Positions 7,627 through 16,013 of a stretch of 64,000 nt of DNA are shown here, one piece after another. The stretch comes from DASRAP01 sp035277145 (lineage in GTDB: Bacteria; Gemmatimonadota; Gemmatimonadetes; Gemmatimonadales; Gemmatimonadaceae): assembly GCA_035277145.1 (NCBI GenBank), contig DATELA010000012.1, positions 11,067 to 75,066 on the forward strand, given 5' to 3'. Each line of letters starts with the position of its first letter. Positions within the stretch are counted from its first letter, which is position 1. Under the pieces are notes generated by a model. That model was not told the DNA's origin and made no database searches. It saw only the letters and a program-made list of their open reading frames with translations. Position numbers and translations under genes: made by a program.

Positions 7627-9099
7627 GTGGGTGACGCGATCAACCTGCATCTCGCCAAAGTCGCAGAGGTCGAGCGAGAGTCCGTCCGCGAGTTCGTCGA
7701 GGAAATCCTCCCGACCGACGCGCGCGTTTCGGTCTACCTCTTCCAGCCCATCGAAGGGGCCGGACTCCGCGACGCCTCACCCGGCGCGCTGTTCGACGTC
7801 GGACCAATTCCCGACGCCAGCCGCGACATCGATCGCGATCTCTTGTATCAGTGCGCCGAGGCCGGTCGCACCGGATCGTTCCTGCAGAGTGCTGACGATT
7901 GCACGCAGCGCGTTCCGCAAACGACCGAGATCGACCAGCGCGCGTATGACAGCTATCGCGCGTACAACGGCCGCGCGGACTCGCGCAAAGCGCAGATCGC
8001 CATCGAAGCCGCGCGGTACGGATTCTCGCCGCAAACGCCTGATGGTCCGCCGATGGGTTGGCACATCCACCATCTCGCGCTCGCGCCGAGTGTGCATTCA
8101 TTCACCGCGCTGCACACGGGACGCATTCCGGTGCTCGGTACGGTCTTCACCGTTACGAAAGAGGCGCGCCCCGCGGCGCTCCGCGAGTATTCGAATCTCG
8201 TCGACTACGCAATTTTCATAGCGGAGGAAGTGCTCGAGATTCGCGCCACGCATTTGTTTGGCGCGGGACATCTCGGCGCGAACTTCGCGGGCAGTGCGCT
8301 CGAGAAGTTGCTCGACGATCCAACCTGCGACGAAGCGTTGCAGCTCGTCGTGAAACTCTTGTTCGGACATCACTGGTTCTTTCCATACGATGCGGCCGCA
8401 TACGAATTGCTCCGTCGCGCGGCGGGCGACAAAGGTGTGCGCGCACTCTACGAACGGCACGGATGGTCACCGCCACGCCGTCTCACACCGGGCCCGCGAA
8501 ACGACGCGGACTTACGAGCGCTGGTCACTGCAGATTTCGTCACGCTCATTCGTCACTTGAGCTGGTACCGGCTCGGTAAGGAATTCCGGCCGCGACCGCA
8601 TCAAGTTTCCGATGCTGTGACGCGCGCACTCAACACTGCGGTCTTATTGCTTTGCGGCTCTCCGGCCGATGTGCCGGTTCCGCGCACCGCACCGAACCAC
8701 GCTCGTCGTGTGCACGATCGATACCTCGGACCGCCGCCTGCGCTGCTTGACCTGAACCGTGACGAGAGTTTGCTTGCGCCAGTGTTCCCGATTTCCGGTG
8801 TTCGGCAGCTCATTCGCACCGAACGTTCACGCACGCACGCGTCACCCGAAGCAACGCTCGAACGTTTCGCGCCGTCGTTTGCCGTGTGTGGGCCGGGATA
8901 CACAGAAGGACATACACGCACGCACCTGAAGCCATCTGCATTCGTGGAGAGCTTCGAACGCGGTGGAGCACCGCGGTTCAGCTCGAAGCGCGAAGCGGGT
9001 GTGCGCGAACGGACGAAGTGGTTGTGCTCGTACGCAATTGCGCGGCTCGCCGAATCGGCACTCGGCGAACACGCCACAGGAAACGGGAATAGCGAGTGA
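7627..9099 (+). CDS. protein of unknown function, first gene of a coupled pair
   Basis: 490 aa, no family recognised, no signal peptide or membrane segment, so cytosolic. Visible features are an acidic N-terminal helix (AKVAEVERESVREFVEEILP), a His-rich stretch near 142-164 (GWHIHHLALAPSVHSFTALH), a helical centre (NLVDYAIFIAEEVLEIRATHLFG at about 188-210) and an aromatic-rich FGHHWFFPYDAAAYELL near 249. The C-terminal third is Arg/Pro-rich and looks loosely structured. Start GTG 7627 is supported by GGAGA upstream. The stop overlaps the start of the next gene as GTGA, so the two products are probably made together. An enzyme with a metal site at the His cluster is possible but unproven. Confidence 0.7.
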   Translation: MGDAINLHLAKVAEVERESVREFVEEILPTDARVSVYLFQPIEGAGLRDASPGALFDVGPIPDASRDIDRDLLYQCAEAGRTGSFLQSADDCTQRVPQTTEIDQRAYDSYRAYNGRADSRKAQIAIEAARYGFSPQTPDGPPMGWHIHHLALAPSVHSFTALHTGRIPVLGTVFTVTKEARPAALREYSNLVDYAIFIAEEVLEIRATHLFGAGHLGANFAGSALEKLLDDPTCDEALQLVVKLLFGHHWFFPYDAAAYELLRRAAGDKGVRALYERHGWSPPRRLTPGPRNDADLRALVTADFVTLIRHLSWYRLGKEFRPRPHQVSDAVTRALNTAVLLLCGSPADVPVPRTAPNHARRVHDRYLGPPPALLDLNRDESLLAPVFPISGVRQLIRTERSRTHASPEATLERFAPSFAVCGPGYTEGHTRTHLKPSAFVESFERGGAPRFSSKREAGVRERTKWLCSYAIARLAESALGEHATGNGNSE

Positions 9100-9938
9100 C
9101 GTCTTCGGTACGGTTGGCCGATCTGTCGCGGTGGATTGCTGACGAGGTCGCGAGTGGTGCGGAGGGCGAGACCGCGGTGCTGGCGGGGCACTACGCCATT
9201 TTCACGGGCGGCAGCACGGCGGTCGATTTGCTCGACGCGCCCGAAACGGGCGGCGGTCCGGCGGAAATGCTGGCGTTCACCAAGTTCACGTGGAACGCGG
9301 CGTGTGAAGCGATCGCTGCCGCGCGCGCGCATCGCGCGAAGTTGCTCGTGCTGGTGGACGATTTGCAGTTCGTCATTCCGGTGCTCGACGATCGTCGCAT
9401 GCAGGAACGTCTCGCCGATGCGCTCGTGACGCAGTATCTCGCCGCAACGCCAACGCTCCCGCGCTTTCACATGCACCGGCTCACGGCGCACGGGCTCGAC
9501 GAGCGCGACATGCTCAAGAACAACAACGGGCGCTGGATTTTCTCCGAGCGTGAATTGCGCATTGCACACGTGCGTCACCTGCGAGACGTATTGAGCAAGG
9601 ATCCCGCGCGCGCCGGCGTCCGTGCGACGCCGGACATGAGTCATATCACCGTCACGAGCGAAGAGCACGGCGAGTACTGCCTCGTGCACTCAGGTCGCAC
9701 CACCTGCGCGGGCGGATACGTCGAATTACTCTCTGACGTATTCTCGCGCGGCATTCGCCGGCTGATTACGCTCGTGCCAATGCGCTGTCTCGGTCCGATC
9801 ACCGTCGGGACGGCGCTGAGTTCGGATCTGCTCGGCCTCGACGAGCTCAACGTTGTCAACGTGGCTGTCCCCGACGTTGCGTCAGGCCTGGCCGCTGCGG
9901 TCACGCGATCTCCCGCGCGCCGCGGCGCAGCTCCGTAA
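9096..9938 (+). CDS. protein of unknown function, second gene of a coupled pair
   Basis: 280 aa, no family recognised. The first half looks alpha/beta: EAIAAARAHRAKLLVLVDDLQFVIPVLDD (residues 69-97) reads as helix, buried strand, then two acidic DD turns, reminiscent of Rossmann-like or P-loop-free NTP-fold proteins. HMHRLTAHGLDERDML and NNNGRWIFSERELR follow. The second half has EEHGEYCLVHSGRTTCAGGYVELLSDVF, with Cys residues at about 194 and 203, and ends in a low-complexity RSPARRGAAP. No signal peptide. GTG start overlapping the upstream stop (GTGA) indicates coupling. A family A repeat starts 3 bp after its stop, so the pair forms a closed two-gene unit. Confidence 0.68.
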   Translation: MTSSVRLADLSRWIADEVASGAEGETAVLAGHYAIFTGGSTAVDLLDAPETGGGPAEMLAFTKFTWNAACEAIAAARAHRAKLLVLVDDLQFVIPVLDDRRMQERLADALVTQYLAATPTLPRFHMHRLTAHGLDERDMLKNNNGRWIFSERELRIAHVRHLRDVLSKDPARAGVRATPDMSHITVTSEEHGEYCLVHSGRTTCAGGYVELLSDVFSRGIRRLITLVPMRCLGPITVGTALSSDLLGLDELNVVNVAVPDVASGLAAAVTRSPARRGAAP

Positions 9939-9941
9939 CAG

Positions 9942-10094
9942 CAAACGCAACGCAGAGGGGCAGAGAACGCAGAGGTGCGCAGAGAAAGACTTGTGGTAAC
10001 AGCACTCGCCACGCCACCAGTGCTCGGCGAGAGCTGTTACCAACAGTCAGTTCTCTGCGAACCTCTGCGTTCTCTGCCCCTCTGCGTTGCGTTT
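9942..10094. repeat. family A palindromic repeat, copy 3 (near-perfect)
   Basis: The best-preserved copy. CAAACGCAACGCAGAGGGGC is answered by GCCCCTCTGCGTTGCGTTTG. GCAGAGAACGCAGAGGTGCG is answered by CGAACCTCTGCGTTCTC. The inner pair is GGTAACAGCACTCGCC and GGCGAGAGCTGTTACC, around a short loop. It sits 3 bp downstream of a stop codon and 52 bp upstream of the M20 peptidase start. Confidence 0.95.
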
Positions 10095-10145
10095 GTCGTT
10101 AGCCCGCTCGCGTCGTACCTTTTCGGCTTCTCTCACTCAATCCGC

Positions 10146-11594
10146 GTGCGTTCTTCTCTCCTGCTTCTCGCCGGTGCGCTCGTTGCCTGCGCGCCTGACA
10201 CCACCTACGAAACCGTCGCGACGCCGGGCACACTCGATTGGAGCGCCATCGAGACCGAAACGCTCGAGCACTTTCAGACGCTGTTGCGTGCGGATACGCG
10301 CGACCCGCCAGGCGGAGAGCGGCCGGCCGCAGAGTACATCACGAAGACGCTGCGTGCCGAAGGAATCGATGTGCAGATCTTCTCGCTCGAACCGAATCGC
10401 CCGAACGTTGTCGCGCGCATCAAAGGCAACGGGAGCAAGCGCCCGCTACTCGTGATGGGCCATATGGACGTCGTGAACGTCGACACCGCGAAGTGGCGCT
10501 TCCCACCGTTCAGCGCGACACGCGACAGCGGCTATGTGTACGGACGCGGCGCCGTCGATGACAAAGACAACCTCGCGTCGGCATTGATGCTGATGCTGAT
10601 GATCAAACGTCAGCAGATTGCGCTCGACCGCGACGTGATCTTCCTCGCGGAAGCGGGCGAGGAAGGCTCGACGCGCGTCGGTATTCAGTTCATGGCGAAT
10701 CAGCACTTCGACGCGATCGACGCAGAGTTTTGTCTCGCGGAAGGTGGAGGCGTGAGCCGCTCGGGTGGGGAAGCACGATACGCGACCGTTTCGACAACGG
10801 AAAAGATTCCGCGCGCCATTACGCTCACATCACGCGGAACTGCAGGACACGGCTCCGTACCGTTGCGCTCGAATGCCGTCGTGCATCTCGCGAATGCCGT
10901 CGCGAAGTTCGACAACTGGCGACCGCCGGTTCAGTTCAACGCGACGACGCGCGAGTACTTCACACGCCTTGCGACGATCTCGACACCCGATCGTGCGGCG
11001 CGCTACCTCGACGTGGTCAGCGGCTATCCGCGGCGCGCGAACGCGGCCGACGAGTTCTTCCTGGATAGCGAACCGGCGCACGCGTCGATGCTGCGGACAT
11101 CCATCTCACCGACGATGGTGCAGGCGGGTTACCGCGTGAACGTGATTCCGTCTGAAGCCGTCGCGACGCTCGACGTGCGCATGTTCCCCGGCGAAGACAC
11201 GACGGCATTCCTCGAGACCATCAAAGGTGTCGTGAACGATCCCGCGGTCGAAGTGACGTGGGCGCGCCGCGACGTACGCCCAGGCACGCCGCCCGCAGAC
11301 CTCGGCTCCGAAGCGTTCAAAGCCATCGAAGCCTCGGCGCAAACGCATTACAAAACGATCACGCTGCCGACGATGCTCACGGGAGCGACGGACATGGCGT
11401 ATCTGCGCGCGAAAGGCGTGCAGTGCTACGGCATCGGTCCGGCGATCGATTCTGAAGACGCACAGAAAGGATTTGGAGCGCACAGCGATCAGGAGCGCAT
11501 TCTCGAAGCCGAGTTGCACCGATACGTGCGATTCCAATGGGACGTGGTCATGGCGCTGGCAAAATCGGGACAAGCGCCGGCCGCGTCGCACTGA
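10146..11594 (+). CDS. M20 family zinc carboxypeptidase, lipoprotein
   Basis: 482 aa. GTG 10146 starts a lipoprotein signal peptide (VRSSLLLLAGALVAC, lipobox Cys at 16). Reading further upstream would run into the family A repeat. M20 zinc ligands are visible: MGHMDVV (His near 106), RGAVDDKDN (bridging Asp near 138), AEAGEEG (catalytic and zinc Glu near 172), and a late GFGAHSDQERI His. The lid/dimerisation domain lies between, with HGSVPLRSNAVVHLA. The family removes C-terminal or dipeptide-linked residues, here at the outer membrane or periplasm. Only 20 nt separate it from the following M28 peptidase, so they likely form one operon. Confidence 0.92.
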   Translation: MRSSLLLLAGALVACAPDTTYETVATPGTLDWSAIETETLEHFQTLLRADTRDPPGGERPAAEYITKTLRAEGIDVQIFSLEPNRPNVVARIKGNGSKRPLLVMGHMDVVNVDTAKWRFPPFSATRDSGYVYGRGAVDDKDNLASALMLMLMIKRQQIALDRDVIFLAEAGEEGSTRVGIQFMANQHFDAIDAEFCLAEGGGVSRSGGEARYATVSTTEKIPRAITLTSRGTAGHGSVPLRSNAVVHLANAVAKFDNWRPPVQFNATTREYFTRLATISTPDRAARYLDVVSGYPRRANAADEFFLDSEPAHASMLRTSISPTMVQAGYRVNVIPSEAVATLDVRMFPGEDTTAFLETIKGVVNDPAVEVTWARRDVRPGTPPADLGSEAFKAIEASAQTHYKTITLPTMLTGATDMAYLRAKGVQCYGIGPAIDSEDAQKGFGAHSDQERILEAELHRYVRFQWDVVMALAKSGQAPAASH

Positions 11595-11614
11595 CATTCA
11601 CTCACACCAGAACG

Positions 11615-13297
11615 ATGCGAACACTCACAAGATTTGCGGCAACGTTGACGTTGGTTTCCTTCGCCGCGTGCACGAGTGCCGGCGACAGCGAATCGGCTGA
11701 CGCATTCACACCGGCGCTGTCGACGGCGGCAAATGCCGTGACGGACAGCGGGTTCATGCAGCACATCAAGGATCTCGCCGCGGATTCGATGGAGGGTCGC
11801 GGACCCGGAACGCCAGGTGAAGAAAAGGCCGTTGCGTACGTGCAGGCGACGTTCAAGTCTATCGGACTCGCACCCGGTAATCCTGACGGCACGTATTTGC
11901 AGCAAGTGCCGCTGATCGGATACACATCGCATCCGATCGTGTCGTTCACGGCAGGCGGCCGCACGATGGCGCTGCGATTCCCCGACGATTTCGTCGCGAG
12001 TTCGCGCCACAAACGCGCCGAGACGAAGGTCGAAAACTCGGACGTGGTGTTCGTCGGTTACGGAATCGTCGCGCCCGAGTACGGCTGGGACGATTACAAA
12101 GGCGTCGACGTGAAGGGCAAGACCGTGATCATGCTCGTGAATGATCCGCAGGTGAAAGGCGCGGACGGCTCGCTCGACACTGCGATGTTCCGCGGCAAGG
12201 CGATGACGTACTACGGCCGATGGACGTACAAGTACGAAATCGCGACGGAGAAAGGCGCGGGCGCAGTGTTGATCGTGCACGAGACAGGGCCCGCCGGTTA
12301 TCCGTATGAAGTCGTGCGCGGCAGCTTCGCGCAGGAGCAATTCGACGTTCCATCGCCCACGGCCGCGAACCGCGTTCCCGTCGAGGGATGGTTGTCGCTC
12401 GACAAAGCGCGTGAACTCTTCCGCGCGTCTGGCCAGGATTTCGACAAACTGCACGCCACGGCTGAAACGAAAGGATTCGCGCCCGTCGCGCTCAACGCCA
12501 AAGCAAACTTCACGGTCCACATCTCGACGCGCGAAATCCAGTCGAAGAACGTCGTCGGGAAACTCGAAGGCGGCTCGCGCAAAGACGAGTACGTGATCTA
12601 TACCGCGCACTGGGATCACCTCGGCGTCAACCCGTCGCTCAAGGGTGATCAGATCAACAACGGCGCGCTCGACAACGCGTCCGGCACGGCGGAGCTGATC
12701 GAGATCGCGAAAGCGTTCAAAGCGCTGCCGTCGCCGCCGTCGCGGTCGATTCTGTTTCTCGCAGTGACCGCGGAAGAAAAAGGATTGCTCGGCGCAAAGT
12801 ACTACGCGAAGAATCCGTTGTATCCGCTGAACAAGACCGCCGCGAACATCAACATGGACGGCATCAATCAGTGGGGACGCACGAGCGATCTCACCGTGAT
12901 CGGGCTCGGCAATTCAACGCTCGATGACGTGTTGCTCGGCGTGTTGCAGCACGACAACCGCACGGTGCGACCCGACGCGGAACCCGAGAAGGGTTTCTAC
13001 TATCGCTCAGATCACTTCGAGTTCGCGAAAGAAGGCGTGCCTGCGCTCTACACCGATGCGGGCACGGAATACATCGGCAAACCCGCAGGCTACAGCCAGC
13101 AGAAGCGCGACGAATACACGAACAACGACTATCACAAGCCGAGTGATCAGGTGAAGCCCGATTGGGATCTCGGCGGCGCGGTCGACGAAGCGCGCACGTT
13201 ATTCCGCGTCGGCTACATCGTTGCGCAAACGCCTGCGTTCCCTACGTGGAAACCGGGCACTGAATTCAAAGCGAAGCGAGATGCAATGATGAAGTAG
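11615..13297 (+). CDS. M28 family aminopeptidase with PA domain, lipoprotein
   Basis: 560 aa. ATG 11615 gives a lipoprotein signal (MRTLTRFAATLTLVSFAAC). The first half contains a protease-associated (PA) insert (VVFVGYGIVAPEYGWDDYKGVDVKGKTV, residues about 142-170). The M28 core follows with the zinc-site motifs TAHWDHLG (near 330), NGALDNASGTAELIEIA (near 350), TAEEKGLLGAKYYA (near 388), and a downstream Asp/His region RSDHFEFAKEGVPALY. By family, it removes N-terminal amino acids from peptides outside the cytoplasm. Tandem with the M20 gene. It is followed by a 38-bp perfect inverted repeat. Confidence 0.93.
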   Translation: MRTLTRFAATLTLVSFAACTSAGDSESADAFTPALSTAANAVTDSGFMQHIKDLAADSMEGRGPGTPGEEKAVAYVQATFKSIGLAPGNPDGTYLQQVPLIGYTSHPIVSFTAGGRTMALRFPDDFVASSRHKRAETKVENSDVVFVGYGIVAPEYGWDDYKGVDVKGKTVIMLVNDPQVKGADGSLDTAMFRGKAMTYYGRWTYKYEIATEKGAGAVLIVHETGPAGYPYEVVRGSFAQEQFDVPSPTAANRVPVEGWLSLDKARELFRASGQDFDKLHATAETKGFAPVALNAKANFTVHISTREIQSKNVVGKLEGGSRKDEYVIYTAHWDHLGVNPSLKGDQINNGALDNASGTAELIEIAKAFKALPSPPSRSILFLAVTAEEKGLLGAKYYAKNPLYPLNKTAANINMDGINQWGRTSDLTVIGLGNSTLDDVLLGVLQHDNRTVRPDAEPEKGFYYRSDHFEFAKEGVPALYTDAGTEYIGKPAGYSQQKRDEYTNNDYHKPSDQVKPDWDLGGAVDEARTLFRVGYIVAQTPAFPTWKPGTEFKAKRDAMMK

Positions 13298-13316
13298 TTG
13301 ACGGCCACAGAAAGAA

Positions 13317-13402
13317 GACGGAAGACGGATAGGGAAGTGAGAAGTGCGAGGAAACTGCCGTGGATTTCCTCGCACTTCTCACTTCCCTATCCGTCTTCCG
13401 TC
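13317..13402. terminator. 38-bp perfect inverted repeat between convergent genes (family D)
   Basis: The arm at 13317-13354 (ending GAAGTGCGAGGAAA) pairs without mismatch to 13365-13402 (starting TTTCCTCGCACTTC) around a 10-nt loop. It fills the gap between the convergent M28 and S9 genes and should form a strong hairpin in both transcripts. There is no U-tract, so termination is inference. The core AAGTGAGAAGTGCGAGGAA recurs with two changes at 56611-56660. Confidence 0.85.
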
Positions 13403-13410
13403 CTCGGTGC

Positions 13411-15555
13411 TTACTGTGCCGACTTTCCCTTGAGGTACAGATCAAACCATCTCCGCTCATTCAGCATCCTGTGCACAGCGTTCCAGCTCCCCGCGATGCC
13501 GTGCGGTTGATCAGCGTACTGAATCATCTTCGCGGGGACGCCGTTTTTCTTGAGCGCGACGTACAGCTGCTGATTCTCTGAATACGGCACGCGCTGATCG
13601 ATTTCGCCGTTGATGAACAGCGTCGCTGCTTTGGCGCGATTCGCGTACGTGAGCGGTGACTGTTTGATCATTGTTTCGCGTGCCCGATCGTCCCACGGTG
13701 CGCCCCAGAACTCCATCTCCTTCGTGACGGGAATGTCGGAGTTCGCGTAGTCGCTAGTCCAGTTCACGATGCCCGCGCCGGATGCGGCCGCCGCGAAACG
13801 CTCGGGATACTGCGTGATCAACCAGTTCGTCATGAAGCCGCCGTACGAATGGCCGATGCTCGCGACGCGACGACGGTCGATCGGATGCTTGCTCATCGCG
13901 AAGTCCATTCCCGCGATCACGTCTTGTCCGTCCTTCGTGCCCCACGCGCCCCATGTGCCCCACAAGAACTTCTCGCCGTATCCAGTTGAGCTGCGGAAGT
14001 TCACTTCGAGCACGAAATAACCGTTCGCCGCGAAGTACTGATTCTTGAAATTGAATCCGTAGTTCACAGCCGCGTGCGGACCACCATGGCTGCTGACGAT
14101 GAGTGGATAGGGTCCTGATGTTGCCGAATAGTTGTGCGGAAACAGGAGCCAGCCTTCGATGTCCGTGCCGTCCGCGCTCTTGAAGAGCAGGCGCTCCGAC
14201 TTGCTCAGCTCGACTTCACTCGTGAATGCGTCGTGCACACGTGTGAGTTGTTTCTCGTTCGATCCATCGATGTTCGCGCTGTACACCTCAGACGGCGCTT
14301 CGAACCGGCCGACCATGTACACGATCTTCGTGAAGTCTTCGCTGATCGACAGCGACGCAACATCGCGCTGACCCGTCGTGAGTTGTTGCACCGCGCCGCC
14401 GGCGGTCGCGACGCGGAACAGGTGCGTCGATCCACCGACGCCGCCTTGGAAATAGATGTACTTGCTGTCGGGGCTCCACAGCGCAGCAGTCGGCAAATAA
14501 TCCCAGTCGGCGGTGAGCACGCGCTCGGCGCCACCGGTTGCGGGGATCAACACCAGATCGACCGGGCCGCCGTTATCCATTTTCTTCGCAATGACGGCGT
14601 CGCGAGTTGTCCCGCGCGAGCACAGAATCCAGTTGCCGTCCGGCGACAATCGCGCGCCGTTGTAGTCGAGTTCGTTGTTGTTCGTGAGACGACGAAGTCC
14701 GGTGCCATCCTTCGCAACGCTCCACACATCGGTGCGGCCGTACACGAGTTCGTCGCGGTACGCGGAATCGGCGCTGAAGATGAGCGCGCTGCCGTCACGC
14801 AACCATTGAATGCCCGTTGGGCGCACACCAAGCCGCGTGATCGCTCGTTCGTTGCTGCCGTTCGCGCTCGCGACCACGATCTCCTGCGGCGGATTGATCA
14901 GCGGATCCTTCGCATTCGGCGTCGGGAACGGCGCGCCGTCGCGATGGAAATCCATCCAGTCGAACGTGACACCTTTGAAACGTTCTTCGTGGCGCTTCTC
15001 GAATTCAGTGAGCGGTGGAAACACATCGCGCCGAGCGACAGGCGTGTCGCGGAGCATCGCAACGAGTTGTCCGTCGGGGCTTGGCACACGCGCATTGCCA
15101 CCGCCGCCACCGCCGCGACCACCACCGCGTCCACCGCCGCCTCGTCCTTCACCGCCGCGACCACCGCCGGCTTCGCTCGCGCCGGCAATTCCCATCACAT
15201 CGGGTGTGCGCGGATCGATCACGATGATTCGGCCCGACGCGGTGAATCGTAGCGTTCCGTCCTGTTGCCACGACGGTCCCGTCGCGCTTCCCGTATCCGG
15301 ACCGACGCGTCGCGCGGGCGCTGACCCGTCGAACGGCACCAGCCACACTTCACCTTTATTCCCGTTCGTCGACTCGACGCGCGTGCTGACTGTGAACGCA
15401 ACCCAGCGCGCGTCACGCGACATCGCGACACCGCCGATGCTCTTCACGCGATAGTAGTCCTCGACCGTGAGCGCGCGGCCGCGCGATTGCGCATGACCGG
15501 CCGTGGCGAAGAGCGTGAATGCGATTGCGAATGCGCGAAACGCGTGGCGCGACAT
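13411..15555 (-). CDS. exported S9 family (prolyl oligopeptidase-like) peptidase
   Basis: 714 aa. ATG 15555 has GGGAG upstream and starts a signal peptide (MSRHAFRAFAIAFTLFATAGHAQ). A WD40/beta-propeller-like N-terminal domain (repeated SPDG, SADSAY, WSPDSKYIYF blades) covers the alpha/beta-hydrolase domain. Catalytic residues are Ser in GHSYGG (near 568), Asp in NGEIDQRVP (near 653) and His in QPHGI (near 684). S9 enzymes of this type release di- or tripeptides or cleave acyl-aminoacyl peptides. A Gly/Arg-only linker (about residues 128-153) is inserted in the propeller. It resembles linkers in two other exported proteins in this window. Convergent with the M28 gene. Confidence 0.93.
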   Translation of the reverse strand: MSRHAFRAFAIAFTLFATAGHAQSRGRALTVEDYYRVKSIGGVAMSRDARWVAFTVSTRVESTNGNKGEVWLVPFDGSAPARRVGPDTGSATGPSWQQDGTLRFTASGRIIVIDPRTPDVMGIAGASEAGGGRGGEGRGGGGRGGGRGGGGGGNARVPSPDGQLVAMLRDTPVARRDVFPPLTEFEKRHEERFKGVTFDWMDFHRDGAPFPTPNAKDPLINPPQEIVVASANGSNERAITRLGVRPTGIQWLRDGSALIFSADSAYRDELVYGRTDVWSVAKDGTGLRRLTNNNELDYNGARLSPDGNWILCSRGTTRDAVIAKKMDNGGPVDLVLIPATGGAERVLTADWDYLPTAALWSPDSKYIYFQGGVGGSTHLFRVATAGGAVQQLTTGQRDVASLSISEDFTKIVYMVGRFEAPSEVYSANIDGSNEKQLTRVHDAFTSEVELSKSERLLFKSADGTDIEGWLLFPHNYSATSGPYPLIVSSHGGPHAAVNYGFNFKNQYFAANGYFVLEVNFRSSTGYGEKFLWGTWGAWGTKDGQDVIAGMDFAMSKHPIDRRRVASIGHSYGGFMTNWLITQYPERFAAAASGAGIVNWTSDYANSDIPVTKEMEFWGAPWDDRARETMIKQSPLTYANRAKAATLFINGEIDQRVPYSENQQLYVALKKNGVPAKMIQYADQPHGIAGSWNAVHRMLNERRWFDLYLKGKSAQ

Positions 15556-15639
15556 GAGTGTGCTCCCTATATCTTTGGGTGACCGCACAGAGATAACAGA
15601 GAACCACACGACGGTCGAGAGCATCAGGAGCGAACGGTT

Positions 15640-15804
15640 ATGAAAAAGAAGATGCAACGCGTCCCCGATTTCTCATCGAAGAAGGGCCCGTCGAAGCTCC
15701 CGTCGAAGCCCGGCGAAGCACCCGCGCCCCAGGCGCCGGCCACGTCGGCGCAGACGATCAAGCCGCACTCGACCAGCCAAAAGTCCGGCAGGCGGGGAAG
15801 CTGA
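15640..15804 (+). CDS. small basic Pro/Ser/Lys-rich protein, 54 aa
   Basis: A short gene with good translation signals: AGGAG at 15626-15630, 9 nt before ATG 15640. The product starts MKKKMQRVPDFSSKKGPSKL and ends KPHSTSQKSGRRGS. It is strongly basic and probably unstructured. It is divergent from the S9 peptidase with an 84-bp intergenic region, and an inverted-repeat element begins at its stop codon. I do not know its function. A nucleic-acid- or ribosome-associated role would suit the composition but is only a guess. Confidence 0.6.
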   Translation: MKKKMQRVPDFSSKKGPSKLPSKPGEAPAPQAPATSAQTIKPHSTSQKSGRRGS

Positions 15805-15983
15805 ACTACTGAGGAGCGAGAATCGAAAACGGAGGAGCGAGCGGCGAGTAGCGAGAAAGTGAGGAGCTGAGGATGAGGACGTCACTACCCCCTCATTCTC
15901 TGGTCTCCCACCTCGTTTCTCCCACCTCGCTCCTCCTTTTTCGCTCCTCGCTCCTCTTTTTTCGCTCCTCGCTCCTCGTAGTT
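15804..15983. repeat. family C inverted-repeat element (GAGGAGCGAG arms)
   Basis: The left end AACTACTGAGGAGCGAG and right end CTCGCTCCTCGTAGTT are inverted copies. Between them lie many short units, GGAGGAGCGAG and GTAGCGAG on the left and CTCGCTCCTC repeated three times on the right. It spans the gap from the 54-aa gene stop to the second ECF sigma gene. The left-arm unit also occurs inside the sigma gene at 3385-3470. Confidence 0.85.
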
Positions 15984-16013
15984 GCAACCCTTTCACACGC
16001 TCCAAAGCACACA

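Noticed and set aside
7431..7658. A 75-codon open frame on the minus strand in the AT-rich promoter region
   Set aside because: No ribosome binding site or domain, and it overlaps the start of the gene at 7627.
9975..10145. Upstream extension of the M20 peptidase through family A copy 3
   Set aside because: GTG 10146 gives a clean lipoprotein signal; the extension only translates the palindromic repeat.
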